DNA from: Acephala macrosclerotiorum
Taxonomy: Eukaryota; Ascomycota; Leotiomycetes; Helotiales; Mollisiaceae
Length of the DNA: 54,770 nucleotides
Reading direction: 5' to 3'
Assembly: GCA_014904845.1 (NCBI GenBank)
Contig: MU119530.1
Coordinates: forward strand, 1-54,770
The notes under the pieces are model-generated. The model searched no databases. It worked only from the letters and a program-made list of their open reading frames with translations, and had not been told where the DNA came from. Below, piece by piece: positions 1 to 11,600 of this stretch. The translations under genes and the position numbers were made by a program. Positions within the stretch are counted from its first letter, which is position 1, and every line of letters starts with the position of its first letter.

Positions 1-603
1 TATATAAATTTAAATTTTTTATTTATTTATTAATTTAAATTTTTTTTTTCAAAATATTATTAAAAGATTTTCATATAAAAATTTAATTTTAATCGAATTT
101 TAATTTATATATTATAAATAATTAAATATATATAAATTAATTTAAATATTTTATAATTTATTATATTTTAAATTTTTTTTATTTATTTTTTAAAAAATTT
201 TTAAAATTCGTTTTATATATTTTTATTTTAATATTCGTATATTAATTAATTTACTAATAAAAAAATAAAATAAATATTAATACGAAATTTGATTTTATTT
301 TATTTTATTATATAATCGAATTTTTTTTTTTTTTTTTAATTTTTTTTATTAAAATAAAATTATATTTAAAAATAGAAAATAATATTTTCGTACAATAATT
401 TAATTAATTAATCGTATAACAATATATTTATACGATCAAAAAAAATTCTAATTATTTTGTAATTTTATAATTATTAATTAATATTAAAAAAATAAATAAA
501 ATTCGAATATAATTCACGTAAATAAAATACAACGAATACGAATTACAAAATTAGTTTTATATGAGCTAATCTAATGATATTATATCTTATTGTATCTACT
601 TTT
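1..603. repeat. AT-rich block, RIP-like (left edge)
   Basis: This stretch is almost entirely A and T, with long A and T runs and TTAATTAA-like words. About half of the scattered cytosines are in CpG. I see no open frame, RNA gene or recognisable domain. Composition changes sharply near 600-660 into gene sequence. This is the usual look of a RIP-mutated transposon cluster in a filamentous ascomycete, but the original element cannot be read in this short piece. RIP as the cause is inference from composition. Confidence 0.75.
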
Positions 604-3600
604 TTATTTAAAGAGAAAATACTCAATATATGAAATATTTAGCGTGTCGTACGAGACGCAAATGGTTTTATCGATTGCGCCAGCGCATTCGACACGTGAT
701 CTGGCATCTCGAACCACGCTCCTCGCGACAGGTTTGAAATAACCCGTTGCTGCGGAAGTGGCACGGCACCTGTGACAAGAAATAAGCTGTCAGTACTTGA
801 AATGATTGTCTGTAATCAAGGGAACACTTACGCCTCCCACATTTTGAGCTCCTCCTCCGCCTTTTCTGGCCTTTCGAACTTGTAATCTTTGTTTCAAAAT
901 GTCAGCACGTACGGCGGGAGGCAAGTGCGCGTACATACCCGGAGCTGGTTCTTTCTGTAGTCGATTGTAGTTCGTGAGTATTGCTGCTCGCCGGCCTGGA
1001 TTCAAGGATGAGACAACTGCAACCTTTCTCTGATACCGTGCTGTGTCGCAGTGACCTCCAAACAAGAGATCTTCTTCAAAAGTCTTCCGCAGGGCATCCT
1101 CAAATGGCTTTGTTTTGTACTTGGAGCTGTGATTGATAGTCGCCAACACGTTAAGTATTGGTACATTGGGAAACTCGCGAGGAGTGAATGCTCTGTCGCA
1201 GAGGTTGATAAATCTACTGGTGCATTCATTGACTGCCCACTCCTTGACACCAAGTCCCAATCCAATGAAGCCTCCAGTACTATAGAAAGTTAGCAATTCG
1301 GTGTTTTTATTCTAGACTGCCTTTAAAGCGCTCATACCTTGTTCCTACTATCAAATCAAAGAATGATGTGATAGGCAACTTGCCCAGCTCGCGTTGGATA
1401 AGGTGTAGAACTTCAAGCTCCACTATACCTCGAACTCCCCCCTGGTCATTGGCAGTTAGCGTCTTTCGCGGAGAACGCATGATATTCGTATACATACCCA
1501 TCAAGAGTGAGGATTCTGACGCCGGCGAGAGAGGGTTTAATTGGGATCTGACATTCTCGTGTCTGGGTTGGGTGTAGAGGGCAGTGATCCATTGTGTAGG
1601 AGACATTGTCTTTCTTGGCCGCAAAGGACTTGATACACGGAGTGCACAGAACATGGCCACAAGGTAGTGGATGCTCTGGAAGCTCTCTCAGGCAGCAAAA
1701 ACAGGCTGAATGATTTGTATAGGCTTCGAGATCTCCCATGTTAGAATAGAACTCAGTCATTAGTTTGCGGTGTAGATCAGTGGCTACTTTCTCTTCACCC
1801 ATTGCGAACTCCCCCGTTGTTTTCTTGTCCATTTGCTTGCGAATGTGCTGCAGATTCCCGTCGAGGGTCGCTTGCCACACCTCTCGGTAAGTTTCTTCCG
1901 TGAAATCAAACGCACTCCTGTACACTCCGTCCATTAGGATTTTGCCCTTTGCGTTCTGGTGACCTTTTACATGATTTCATTTAAGATTCACACATCGACC
2001 ATGTTTGTTCTCAAAAGAGCACGGCCACCAATCCTCACAGAACTCGACTAGAGCCCTGTTGTAATTCTCCTCGTAGTGCTTCAACAGCCGAGCTGGTGTG
2101 CCTGATTTCACTTAGTAATTGATACCACAGGTTCACAGCTTTTATGACCTACCTTTGATATGGCGCCTAGTATAGTCCAGCATTATGCAAGAAGCCACCA
2201 TATGCCCGAGATGTTTGAAGATATCACTACCACTAGCGCTTTTAAACTTCGGGTCGTTCTTGATAGCTAAAGCAAGTCGCAGTATATTGCCGCCGAAATC
2301 TTTCGGGATCGGGTTCAGACTATACGATAGCTCAACGAAATCTAAAGGATCATCAAGTCTGGTTGAGAAGTGGTCAAAGCCCATGGAAAGTGCAGTCTGG
2401 AATTCTTCGGTGTTGAACATAACTCGTAATCGCTTCTTATTCTCGCGTGCCTCCAAGCATCGACGCTTGATACACTCGTGAAGCTTCCCAATTTGATCGC
2501 TCAGCAGTCCGTAACGCCCTTTCTGGGGTACCCTAACCACGTCCACCGATGAGTAGTAGCAAAGGAGAAGATCCATAGTTGTTCTCACAGGTCGGGTCAC
2601 CCCTTCCCAGTACTGTGCGTGACGTTTGACGTCTACATTGTCGTGTATTGCTGCAGAATGAGTTTTGAGCAAGCTTTTCGTTGCTGATCGCACGTCCCAA
2701 CCCTTGGGATCGATGGAAGTGTCCGTGAAATTGGATATGATGATGACATGAGGTTTTGCGGGCTGGCCGACAACACCTTCGATTGATGATGATGCCCATT
2801 CCAACATTGGGACAAGAGCCCCGGTTTCGAAAGTTCTGTAGAATTTGTATCAATATAAAGGCGTTTCAAGCATTGGGGCAATGGCACCTTTCGTTCCTTA
2901 GAACAAACACGACAACGTCTGAAAAAGCGTAGAGCAGTCGAGGATAAAGTTGCCTGACAGCAAATTCTCTTTTGCAAGATTCTGGATCTGTCGCCCATCG
3001 AAGCTCGCGCTTTGCTGCCTTGCCGTACTTGTGTACCTTCCGCAATTTATTCGGAAGTGAGTAACTCGACACAGACAGCGAACTAGACCGCCTTCTTGGC
3101 GCTGTTTCAAGGAAGGGGGCAGCAAGCCCTACCTCCTGGTGTTGCGCACCAACAGGGATCCTTTCTCCGCCATCCAAACCTTCACAATCTGCGTAAAGCA
3201 TCGGGTATTGTTCGACAAAAGTTTTAGGGTCAGCGTAGAGGTGAACGTCACCAGACGTGGGGGCTTGGTCATTGACAGATCCAGCAACTGGCGATCGAAA
3301 GCCAACACCCTCTGCCAACTTCGATTTCTCAGATAGTTCCCGATAATCAATGAGGATCTTGACAAGGGTACTTTTCCCACTCCCTAATCGATATGTCAGC
3401 GTCTCGTACCAACCCACGCGAAGAAAATACCTGTCTGGCCGACAAAAGACACCAGTTGAGGCCATCGTTCACGGAATTTTCCATTCCAGCTTTCTCGAAT
3501 GAGCCTAGAATATCGTCCATAGTCTTGGAGTTCAGGATGACCCGAGGTGCCACGACAGACCCCAAACCATGTTGTATCACGGTCTTCTTCGTGAAGTCGA

Positions 3601-3860
3601 CGTTGGATTTTTGGGTCACTTGTCGGAGTGAAGATCTCCTTTAACCGTGCTGCAACATCTTTATTGATCTTCTCATGTGGTAGGCCGTCTCGATTGACTT
3701 TTCCTTGCTTATGAGGTGGGGCCTTTGCCCAGCAAGCGTCGCAATAATTTGAACCGCAATCGACGCAGAAGAAGGTTGGCGGTGTGGCGATTTCACAATC
3801 TTCGCAGGGCTCGCATTGCTTTTCCCCGACAGAGCTAGTTTCGAAAGATATCTGAGACAT
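604..3860 (-). pseudogene. B-box / P-loop NTPase / RING / patatin-like phospholipase, broken
   Basis: Exons read on the minus strand: 3860-3431, 3383-2888, 2835-2153, 2101-1498, 1441-1338, 1279-939, 886-832 and 769-604, with introns of 47-62 nt. In order they give a Cys-rich B-box-like finger, a P-loop (VGQTGSGKST, split by intron 1) with a GTPase-like region, a RING-like finger (CxxC...CGHxxCxxC) and a patatin domain. The patatin part shows the GTSTGG nucleophile elbow, whose Ser codon is split by an intron, and a KMWEACRATSAATGYFKP block. Three defects are visible: an in-frame TGA at 1977-1979; a one-base offset at the DGGG oxyanion motif if the GTATGT donor at 1497 is used (a weaker donor at 1493 keeps frame but inserts Tyr); and loss of everything after YFKP, including the usual catalytic Asp (DGG/A) motif. 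The frame ends at the AT-rich edge. Such multidomain patatin proteins are lipid hydrolases or NLR-like signalling proteins in fungi; this copy is probably dead. Confidence 0.7.
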
Positions 3861-5654
3861 ATGTTAACAGGATACTGAATCTGAATCGTGTTGTTAGATT
3901 ACATCCTTAGTCAACGTCTCCCTTGACTTGCGTTGTCGTGTATCGGGAAACATGGGAATACGACCTGGTGTGAGAAGCGGGGCCTCCCTTCTCGAACTTA
4001 AATATCTGGGGATCACAAGGAGGCTCGGCGGAGCAGGTGTGTCAGCGTGATGATAATTAGGGCGTTTAATTGTGTTACGAGGCGGGTCAATGGGTAAGAC
4101 TTGACCATTGTTACAGGCCCTATAACGCCTCTGCATACTGATATCAATTATGATGCAGCTGGTAAAAAGTAAACATGAGCAGTTAAGTCGCTTGGATAAC
4201 GCCCGATTAATGCGTGATTGTGGGCGGCGGCTACGCGAGTAGCCTCAGCGAAGCCCTTATTTGAGATTCACCAATCAACAGGGACTCGTGACATGAGATT
4301 CTTGTATTGTTGGCTTTTGCTGTCTTTCCGCTTGGGTGTAAAGATGACTGGTCTCTCTTCAGCCTCATGCAATGCAGGTTGGACGAGGTTGGGGCTCACC
4401 CGATTGGAATTTTGGAGGTGTGGCCGGCACATAATGTGTGCTGCAGATTACTGATTTTGTACCAGAGACTGTGCGCATTCCGGATCTTTGGAAAACAAAC
4501 AATAGATCTAACGAGTTGCAGGGGCGCTTGTGGCATCAAAACGACCGCAATCCTTGTCGTGTCAGTCACAGTCGTGAAGCTCTGCGCATACGGCTCACGA
4601 ACGCCTGTATTGAATGGCGAGAACAAAGCCACCAAACCGATGGGGTGCTGATCACCCGTTTAGTTCACCGAAAATGTGGTCCAGAATAAAAACCATGCAG
4701 CCATTTTCAAGAGCTCGAATGATTCTTGATTATAGAGCTGCTATGCCGCAGGATTGGTTGCCAAGGATCCGCAACCCAAGCACTACTCGAGGCTGATGCT
4801 GTTGTGAGAACCAAGTTGAAGCGGACTCGAAATGAAGGTGCTTCGTTGTATTACACTGATGGCAGTCGGTGGTTTCCCGGAGCCTATCGGTGATCATGAC
4901 ATGATACGACAAGATGCAGTTCCTAATGAGAGGAGTTGGTCTTGTACTCGGAAGCCGTGAAATTTGATAGATAAACCAACAGTCAGATCATAGATTCTCA
5001 GGCGATGAATATTTAATTCAAGAAAGTACAATGATACATCGACAGCAATTTGCGTTCGGATTTGAATGACACAGTGCACGACCAGCGGGGGTAATAGCAT
5101 TTGCTCAGAAAACTAAGCCCGCCGACAGAGTTGGAAAATCCAATGGGTCATTACGATTCTACTATCAAGTAGTTCTTTTAAACAAACAGTTCAAATCAAA
5201 AATTTGCACGAAATCAGTGGTATTGGCATCGCTTCCAGGACGATGAAAACTAGTCCGACAGACATCTCGTCTGTACTAAAAGTCCTTGCCATCCCAATAT
5301 CGAAATCCATCCATGACCAATGCCACAAATCTGACTTCGGGAAGGTACCAAACGGGGTTGAGTTCGGCCTCGGGAGAAGGTGGTAAGCCTTTTGCCCGAT
5401 GCTTATCTTTGATGTACTCTTGTCGATTTACTATTCCGTCTTTATGTCTTCTGTTGAGCCTTTCCCTTGCGACTGTGAGGGCTTTCCACTCATGAGCAGA
5501 TGCCTGACCTTGTGATATATCGACGAAGTCGAATGTGCCAGTAATGTGGACAATCTTTTCACAGTAATAGAAGAGAATCTCCTTGTGGAAACCATTGACC
5601 CAATAGAGGAGCTTATTTATTTGATCATTCTATACTTCATTCAGAAAACATTGC
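3861..5654. other. No gene seen
   Basis: This 1.8-kb stretch has ordinary base composition. Short open frames occur on both strands, but none shows a recognisable domain, consistent splice sites or a plausible neighbouring exon. Part of the 3' side may be promoter or decayed sequence belonging to the flanking broken genes. I saw no tRNA-like cloverleaf and no repeat structure. Confidence 0.4.
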
Positions 5655-6077
5655 CTACGCAAGGTGGAGGATCTGCACACCACATGTCTGTCGCTGCATC
5701 CTCGGTATAATGTCCATGATGCAAATTCGATCGTTTTCGAAGTTACGCAGGATCTCGGGATGTTGGGTAATTGTGACTTCATCAGTCACATACCCTTCAG
5801 AAATTCCGAAGCTCATTTAAAAGTAATCTTTGGTAGCAGCTCGAGACTCCTTAGTCGCCGTAAGAAGCTCTGGAATGGGTTGTCGCGTCCTAAATCGAAA
5901 AGTATCGTGTGTCTTGACGACTCGTTGGTCGTTGATATCCAGATCCCAGTACACCATATTTCCAGTTGGTTGTGCCCATATGTCGAGGTTCCGAGGGTGA
6001 TTGGCTGCTTCCACCCAAATCATATTGCGGATTTCAAGAGGAAGCCTTGGAAAGCAGGCAAACACGCGATCCACCAT
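5655..6077 (-). pseudogene. 2EXR-domain protein with internal stop
   Basis: The frame begins MVDRVFACFPRLPLEIRNMIW, the signature start of the fungal 2EXR family (an F-box-like LPxEIRxxIW motif of unknown function). It continues through a KESRAATKDYF block, which matches the family's ESR motif. An in-frame TAA at 5817-5819 follows. The same frame then continues with MSFGISEGY...NFENDRICIM, still family-like, to a TAG at 5655-5657. The stop therefore interrupts one original frame, and a CAA or CAG to TAA/TAG-type change is the simplest cause. A second 2EXR relic lies next to it on the opposite strand. The family is expanded and often unstable in Helotiales-like fungi. Confidence 0.55.
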
Positions 6078-6550
6078 TGCTGCTGCGTGGTACTTTTATC
6101 CGCAAGTATCCATGTCCCGCGAGGCCGCTATGATAGTGGCAGATCTGTGGGAGAGTTGTGGTCAAGGAATCGGACCTCGCTCGAAGAAGGGTTGTTATTG
6201 CTGAGAGGTGGGGACTTTGCGCAGCAATTGTGCCTATGGAACGATTAGAGTATGCTAGGAATGTGTGCATGGAACACTTACAGACTTGTAGAAGCCGCTC
6301 CGCGCTTCAATTGTGCGAGAGGAGGGATTGACTATCGACGGCGAGTGGAATCATTCGATCAGGAGGTAGAAGTCGAAGCTCGCGACGCAAAACTCGTTCC
6401 GGCGAACGCGCTCCGACGCGTCTTCCACTCTAACCTTACATCAGAAATATCTTCTTCAACAACCAACGACCACTCTCCAATTGACATTCCACCAAGGCAA
6501 CTCTCCAAGATTGTGCGGTCGCATTCCAACCTATTTCGAACGCAACAATC

Positions 6551-6577
6551 CTCCCCTCCCCTCCCCTCCCCTCCCCT
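6551..6577. repeat. (CTCCC)5 microsatellite
   Basis: Five perfect copies of the pentamer CTCCC followed by a partial copy. It lies just upstream of the plus-strand 2EXR relic and could have been part of its promoter or 5' leader. Confidence 0.85.
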
Positions 6578-6600
6578 CGACGAGATTAATTGAACCATTG

Positions 6601-7500
6601 GATTCCTGCCACCACTTTCACCCGTTTTCCAAGCTCCCTACAGAAATCCGACAAATAATTATGGGACCTGGTTTCGAATACCCCTCGAAATGTCGATGTC
6701 TGGTGCAAGTCTGGAGTCGTCGTCAAATACATGATGACTGTTGAGGTAACGGGATATGGGATCAATCCCGATGACTCCGACATAGAGGAAGAACAGGATA
6801 CACACCAATATACCACACACAGCCTCCGCCAAGCATTCTCTCTGTGAATAGGGACTCTAGGATATTGGGCTGAAGCATTATGCTTTGGATTTTAATTCTT
6901 GGGTTCAATTCGAGGGACATGCCAACATCATTTTCCTCGCACCCCTGGCACATAGCGCAACTGCAAGCAGGGATCGAATCTATCTAAAGGGTGATTTTAC
7001 GGAGACTGCAGGCTGGGAATTTTAGGGCGCACACCCTTTTCCAGTCTTATGTGCACTCAATGTTTACGATAAGCCGAGAGGCTATTTCACCCTAGACTGG
7101 TTCTTGAATGAGGCCGAAGTGTTCCAAGAAGATTTTGATATCTTCTTATACTACTCAGTCGCCTGGACGAATTGAATTCTCCGAAGTAATGGATAATCAG
7201 ACGGCACTATGAGAATGGCGGGCTCTTATGAAAGGTAAAGCGCAGCTTCTGAATAAATTCGAATGTCTCAGGAATTTCTGGATTCACACGGTAGATGGGA
7301 GTGGGCAAGGAAGATCTGGTGAGCTTCGAGAACCAAAGCTAGACTGGCAACCGAAAATCACATTCATGGCCTTGGTGGTGGATGGTGTTCAGCTGATAGG
7401 TGGATCAAGGCCTGGTGTCGCAAAAACTGGACCAGACGGGCAATTTGACCAAGGTCACGGCGAAGACATCATCGGATGCAATCTACGGCTAGAATAGCTC
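6601..7500 (+). pseudogene. 2EXR-family relic, multiply frameshifted
   Basis: Near 6613-6660 the plus strand reads FHPFSKLPTEIRQIIM, the 2EXR opening motif. About 160 bases on, another frame gives PPPSILSVNRDSRIL (from 6822), matching the family's P..L..CRESR block. The next family-like piece, KHYALDFNSWVQFEG, follows in a shifted frame, then HANIIFLAPLAHS. Further fragments continue to about 7500 but are not convincing. No single frame joins the pieces and the splice sites I tried do not rescue it. I read this as an old, decayed paralogue of the minus-strand 2EXR gene at 5655-6077. The 3' boundary is approximate. Confidence 0.4.
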
Positions 7501-8698
7501 TAGGATTGGGACTAGGCCTGGGCTCATTCTTGTCATGCTTGACCAGCGTGCTAAGGTTATTCTCGAGCCTGGTTTCGATCTAAACGCCCCATCAAGACCA
7601 AGGTGTATGCATTTGTACGGGCTTGTTCCAGATTGGAGTATGCTGGAGTGGGCAGAGAGAAATATTGGGACGAGGAGGAGCAACCTCAAGCCCTCTGACT
7701 GTGTATTTTAGGCGGTCGCGGGGTATCGTGGCTTCGGTCTTGGACCCTGACTGTCCTGCAACCTTTTAGGCTATCGTTCTGTCTAGTACGAAATATATGT
7801 AATTCTTGCCAACCTAGCCTTGATGTTCGTGTCACCTGCTTTTGCGTGTGCTCCGAATCAAATGGGCCTTCTAGAGTCTTAGGCCAGACTGGGCATTAAT
7901 GTCCTTCCTCCAATGTGATGTGGTCTTCCATTTATGTTCAAGTCCGGCACCTCTGCCTTGGGAAAACCTATCTATTCTATGAAGTTTCACAAGATTCATC
8001 GTGATTTCGAAGCAACTTCGCCATTTGAGCTACCAGATTGCATCCTCTCAGAGACAGCGATTGCTGCTAAGCGAGGCCCCTGAAATGCTCGAGGGGCACA
8101 GCCCTTTCGGCTCACTCAGAACCTACCTACGACGCGTTTCGGTCAGGCAAAATCGTCTTCTTTTTCATTGATTTACCCACGGCTTTTGCCTAGGCAAAAC
8201 AGTGTTATGAGTCGAACTAGAGACGACACGAATTCAATAATGACCTTTTATAACCCACTTCATGGAGTTAAACGAAGCTCAGTCACTGCGGCAAAGAGCG
8301 GGCTCGAAACAAAGATCGAATATATGGTGTCAAGGGGCCACAAGGGCAAGTCAATTTCTCTGCAGCCTATCGCTAGCAGGCCCGCAACAATCTGAACCTC
8401 CGAACTTCGAAAAAAGAAAAAGGGTATTTTAGCTTGTTTCCGCAATCCTCCTGTATTGTATTTCATCCATCCATCACATCAATGATCCAGACTGTCCAGT
8501 CATCCCTACTATGCAACTTGAATCGAACTATCCATCATAAAAAGAAGGTGAAGACGAATCGAAAACGACAAAAGGACGCTATGTGATGCATTGGAACTCC
8601 TGCAATGAAAAAAAAAAAAAAAACTCCGCGCAATGAATGGGTAAAGTACCAGATACTCGCTCGTCAAGCCTCCCTCGAACATCGAAAACTGAAAAGCC
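7501..8698. other. No gene seen
   Basis: Ordinary composition with only short, unsupported frames on both strands. It contains the presumed 3' flank of the minus-strand gene that ends at 8699, including a run of 17-18 A at about 8607-8624. Some remnants of the 2EXR relic may extend into the first 200 bases. Confidence 0.4.
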
Positions 8699-11600
8699 TT
8701 AGCCTTTCCTGAACAATCTCTTCGTACCTCCCACTTTGTCCATCTCCCCGAAACTCGTCTTACGCTCTCGATCTCGGTCCAGCTTTTCTCGCTTCTCCTT
8801 CTCTGCGCTTGCAAGTCGGACCTTCTCCTTCATACTCTCGACCCATTCCTGGTCTCGCTCACTGATAACCACTTTCTTGCTCTTGGGACCCGCGAGACCG
8901 AGACTGCTGTCTTCTTCTGTCCAGCTGAGGCGGGAGCTACGGCCACTGGGACCGGTGCCGCTGTTGCTGTTACTGTTGGAGCTAGCGACACTGGCAACTG
9001 AAGGTGGAGTCTCGAAGACACGGCGACTGGAGATAGGGAGTGGTGTTGATGGGCTGCGGGTATCGTTGATGCGTGAAGGAATGGGAGAGGGGTCATTGGC
9101 TCCAATTGACTTTCTGGTCTTTCGGACATTGAGACTGCTTCCTGGTCGTTCTCTTTCCATCACGCTGAACGGTCTTGGTACAGGAGTATCGCGTCCACTG
9201 CCACGGATGGTAGACGTTGCGGATGAGATGGAGACGGCTCGTGGAGGGAGGCCTTGGATCTCGACCTTGTCACCAGCATCTGCTGCTGAGCGGCGACCGT
9301 GATGACTGGCATATTCCTTGAGATACTCGCCGAGATCTGCCCACCCGCCACCGACACGAACCATGACTCTCTCGCCGTGTTCACCAACGAGTCGAACGAA
9401 GAGCTTGATTGGTGCTTCACCTGTTGTTCGAGACAAATGATACAGCTTGATCTCTGGGTTGCCGTTATGTGTTCTAGTGCGTTGGCCAGTCTTCGCAAAG
9501 GCAGGCGCAAGTGTGAATTGTGGCCCAGGAGTAGGAGCACGAGAGTATGTTGTACTTGTGCTGTAGTTGCTCATGCTTGAACTTGGACGCAGATTCGGTG
9601 TGACTGAACGCCTAGTCTTCTTCGGCCGCAGAGTCTGCGACGTGAAAGGGGTACCGTCTGGTTCTGAAGTCAAACGGATTCTGGCCGGAATGCTCTCGAG
9701 AAGTGAGCTGATCTGCTGTTGGATCTGCTCGTCTGTAGTAGCCTTCTTAGGACTCGAGACCATCGGTGCTGTGGTGAGATCAAGGTTGGCGAATACCGGC
9801 GCTTCAACAGGAGTCGAAGGCACAGTATTAGAGTTCGGTGGGAAGAGATTGGAGCTCTTGAGAATCTGTAATGAGCGTTTGGGCGACATTTTGGGTGCAC
9901 GGGCAGGAGAGTCGGGTGGACTGTCGTAAGAGTTCCTATCGCGAAGCCCGATACGGCCAGCAGATGGAGAAACATCATCCTTCTCATTGAATGAAGAATT
10001 GAGGAAGTTATCTTCAATTGGAGAAGCCATTGGCGACGATGGAGGTTCACAAGCTCGGCCCGTGATGATAGTTGATGTTTGTGATGAGATGCTGTCTCTT
10101 CTGGGAATCGAAATGCGACGCGAGCTATTGTTGATGTCTGTGATCGAAGTTTTGCGTGCGGGAACTGGGTCTGAAGCACGCTCAGCGACCTCTTCCTCCC
10201 GTGCAAAGCTATCACAAACTTCGCAAGCTCCGTCACTGCTCGGTGGGATCCCTCTCTGAATTGCTTTCACATCATGCGGGATTGATACGAATAGCGACCC
10301 TGGCGAAGAAGGTCTATCGATTGTTGGTAACGCTTCATTAACCGTAATTACAGGTTTCGAGGGAGTGGTGGGTTCACTGCCGTCGGCAGGAGAACGGGCA
10401 CTTTCGACCAGAGAAAGGACAGGTTGGAAGTATTTAGCAGGCTCGGATTCTTGTATCTCTGGTGTTGGATCTGTCATTGAATAGCCTAGGATTGCAGACG
10501 AGACGCTGTTGCGAGACTTGGTTGGGGACGCTTTAATCGAGTCCATCCTAGAGTTGTCATGGCCTTCAGAAGGATGCACGTCTTCGTCATCGGAAGAATT
10601 GATGGCTACCCAGCCATTCTCATCCGATTTATTGGAAATGGTCTTGGAGACAAGCAAGTCTTCGGTACCGTCCGTGGGGAATAGGAGTTTGACCGGGGTT
10701 CGAGGCCGCGTGCCGGAGGTTTTAGGAGATCCGTGGTCTTTGGCGTTCGGAGAAGGCTCGAGTTGCGAAGAGCTTGAAGACTGAGGTCTTTCCACACTCG
10801 AGGCATGTGGAGAGGATGATGCGCGGCGTATGGCGTTGGCAAATGTATGTCCAGAACGTGGAATTTTCTGACTTGGAGTCACGGGCTCTTGGGGTTCGAG
10901 ACTGTTGAACTTCGTAGGACTTGCTGGAGACAGAGATTCTAGAGGGGAAGGGCCGTCCTTGAGATGTATTGGCGACTCCAAAAAGGCTTGCTTCACATTG
11001 CTGTCGTATTCCAATCGTGTGTCGTCAGAGATTGAAAGAAAGAGGGGTGCCGAGCTTTCATCAGCACCATCATAAGGAGCGTAGCTGGTAATACTGGGCT
11101 TGACAGCATCGAAAAAATCAGAATTTCGCGTGGACACTTCCGTACTTGCACCAGAACCCATTGTAACTCTCGCACCTGTTCGTAACGGTGTGAATTCGTC
11201 CAAATCCTGGAGATCGGCACATATAGTGCATTCCGGTGCTTGTCTTGAAGATCCATCATCTGCATCTCGCGTAGCGACGGCTGCCTGTGGCTCCTGAGAT
11301 TCTTCCTGTCGGCTGGTGGCCACTGATTTATTTCCTGCCTGAAGTCTAGGGAGTTCCATTCGCGCATCGTCGGAAGTCTTGTGACTGGCTGTCTCATCTG
11401 CTGGTGCCTCCTCTGCTTCACGCTCGGCTTGGATCCGGGCACTCTCCGTACTCTCCGCATCTTTCTCCACTTTTCGTTTCATGACGTCTTCCACAGCGCG
11501 GATGCGAGCAGTCTCTGTCGCAAGAGTTTCGGCAGCTTGCTTTTGAACCCGTTCTTCTGCAAGCTTGGCTTCCATTGCGTCCCTCTCAGCCGTCAATCTA

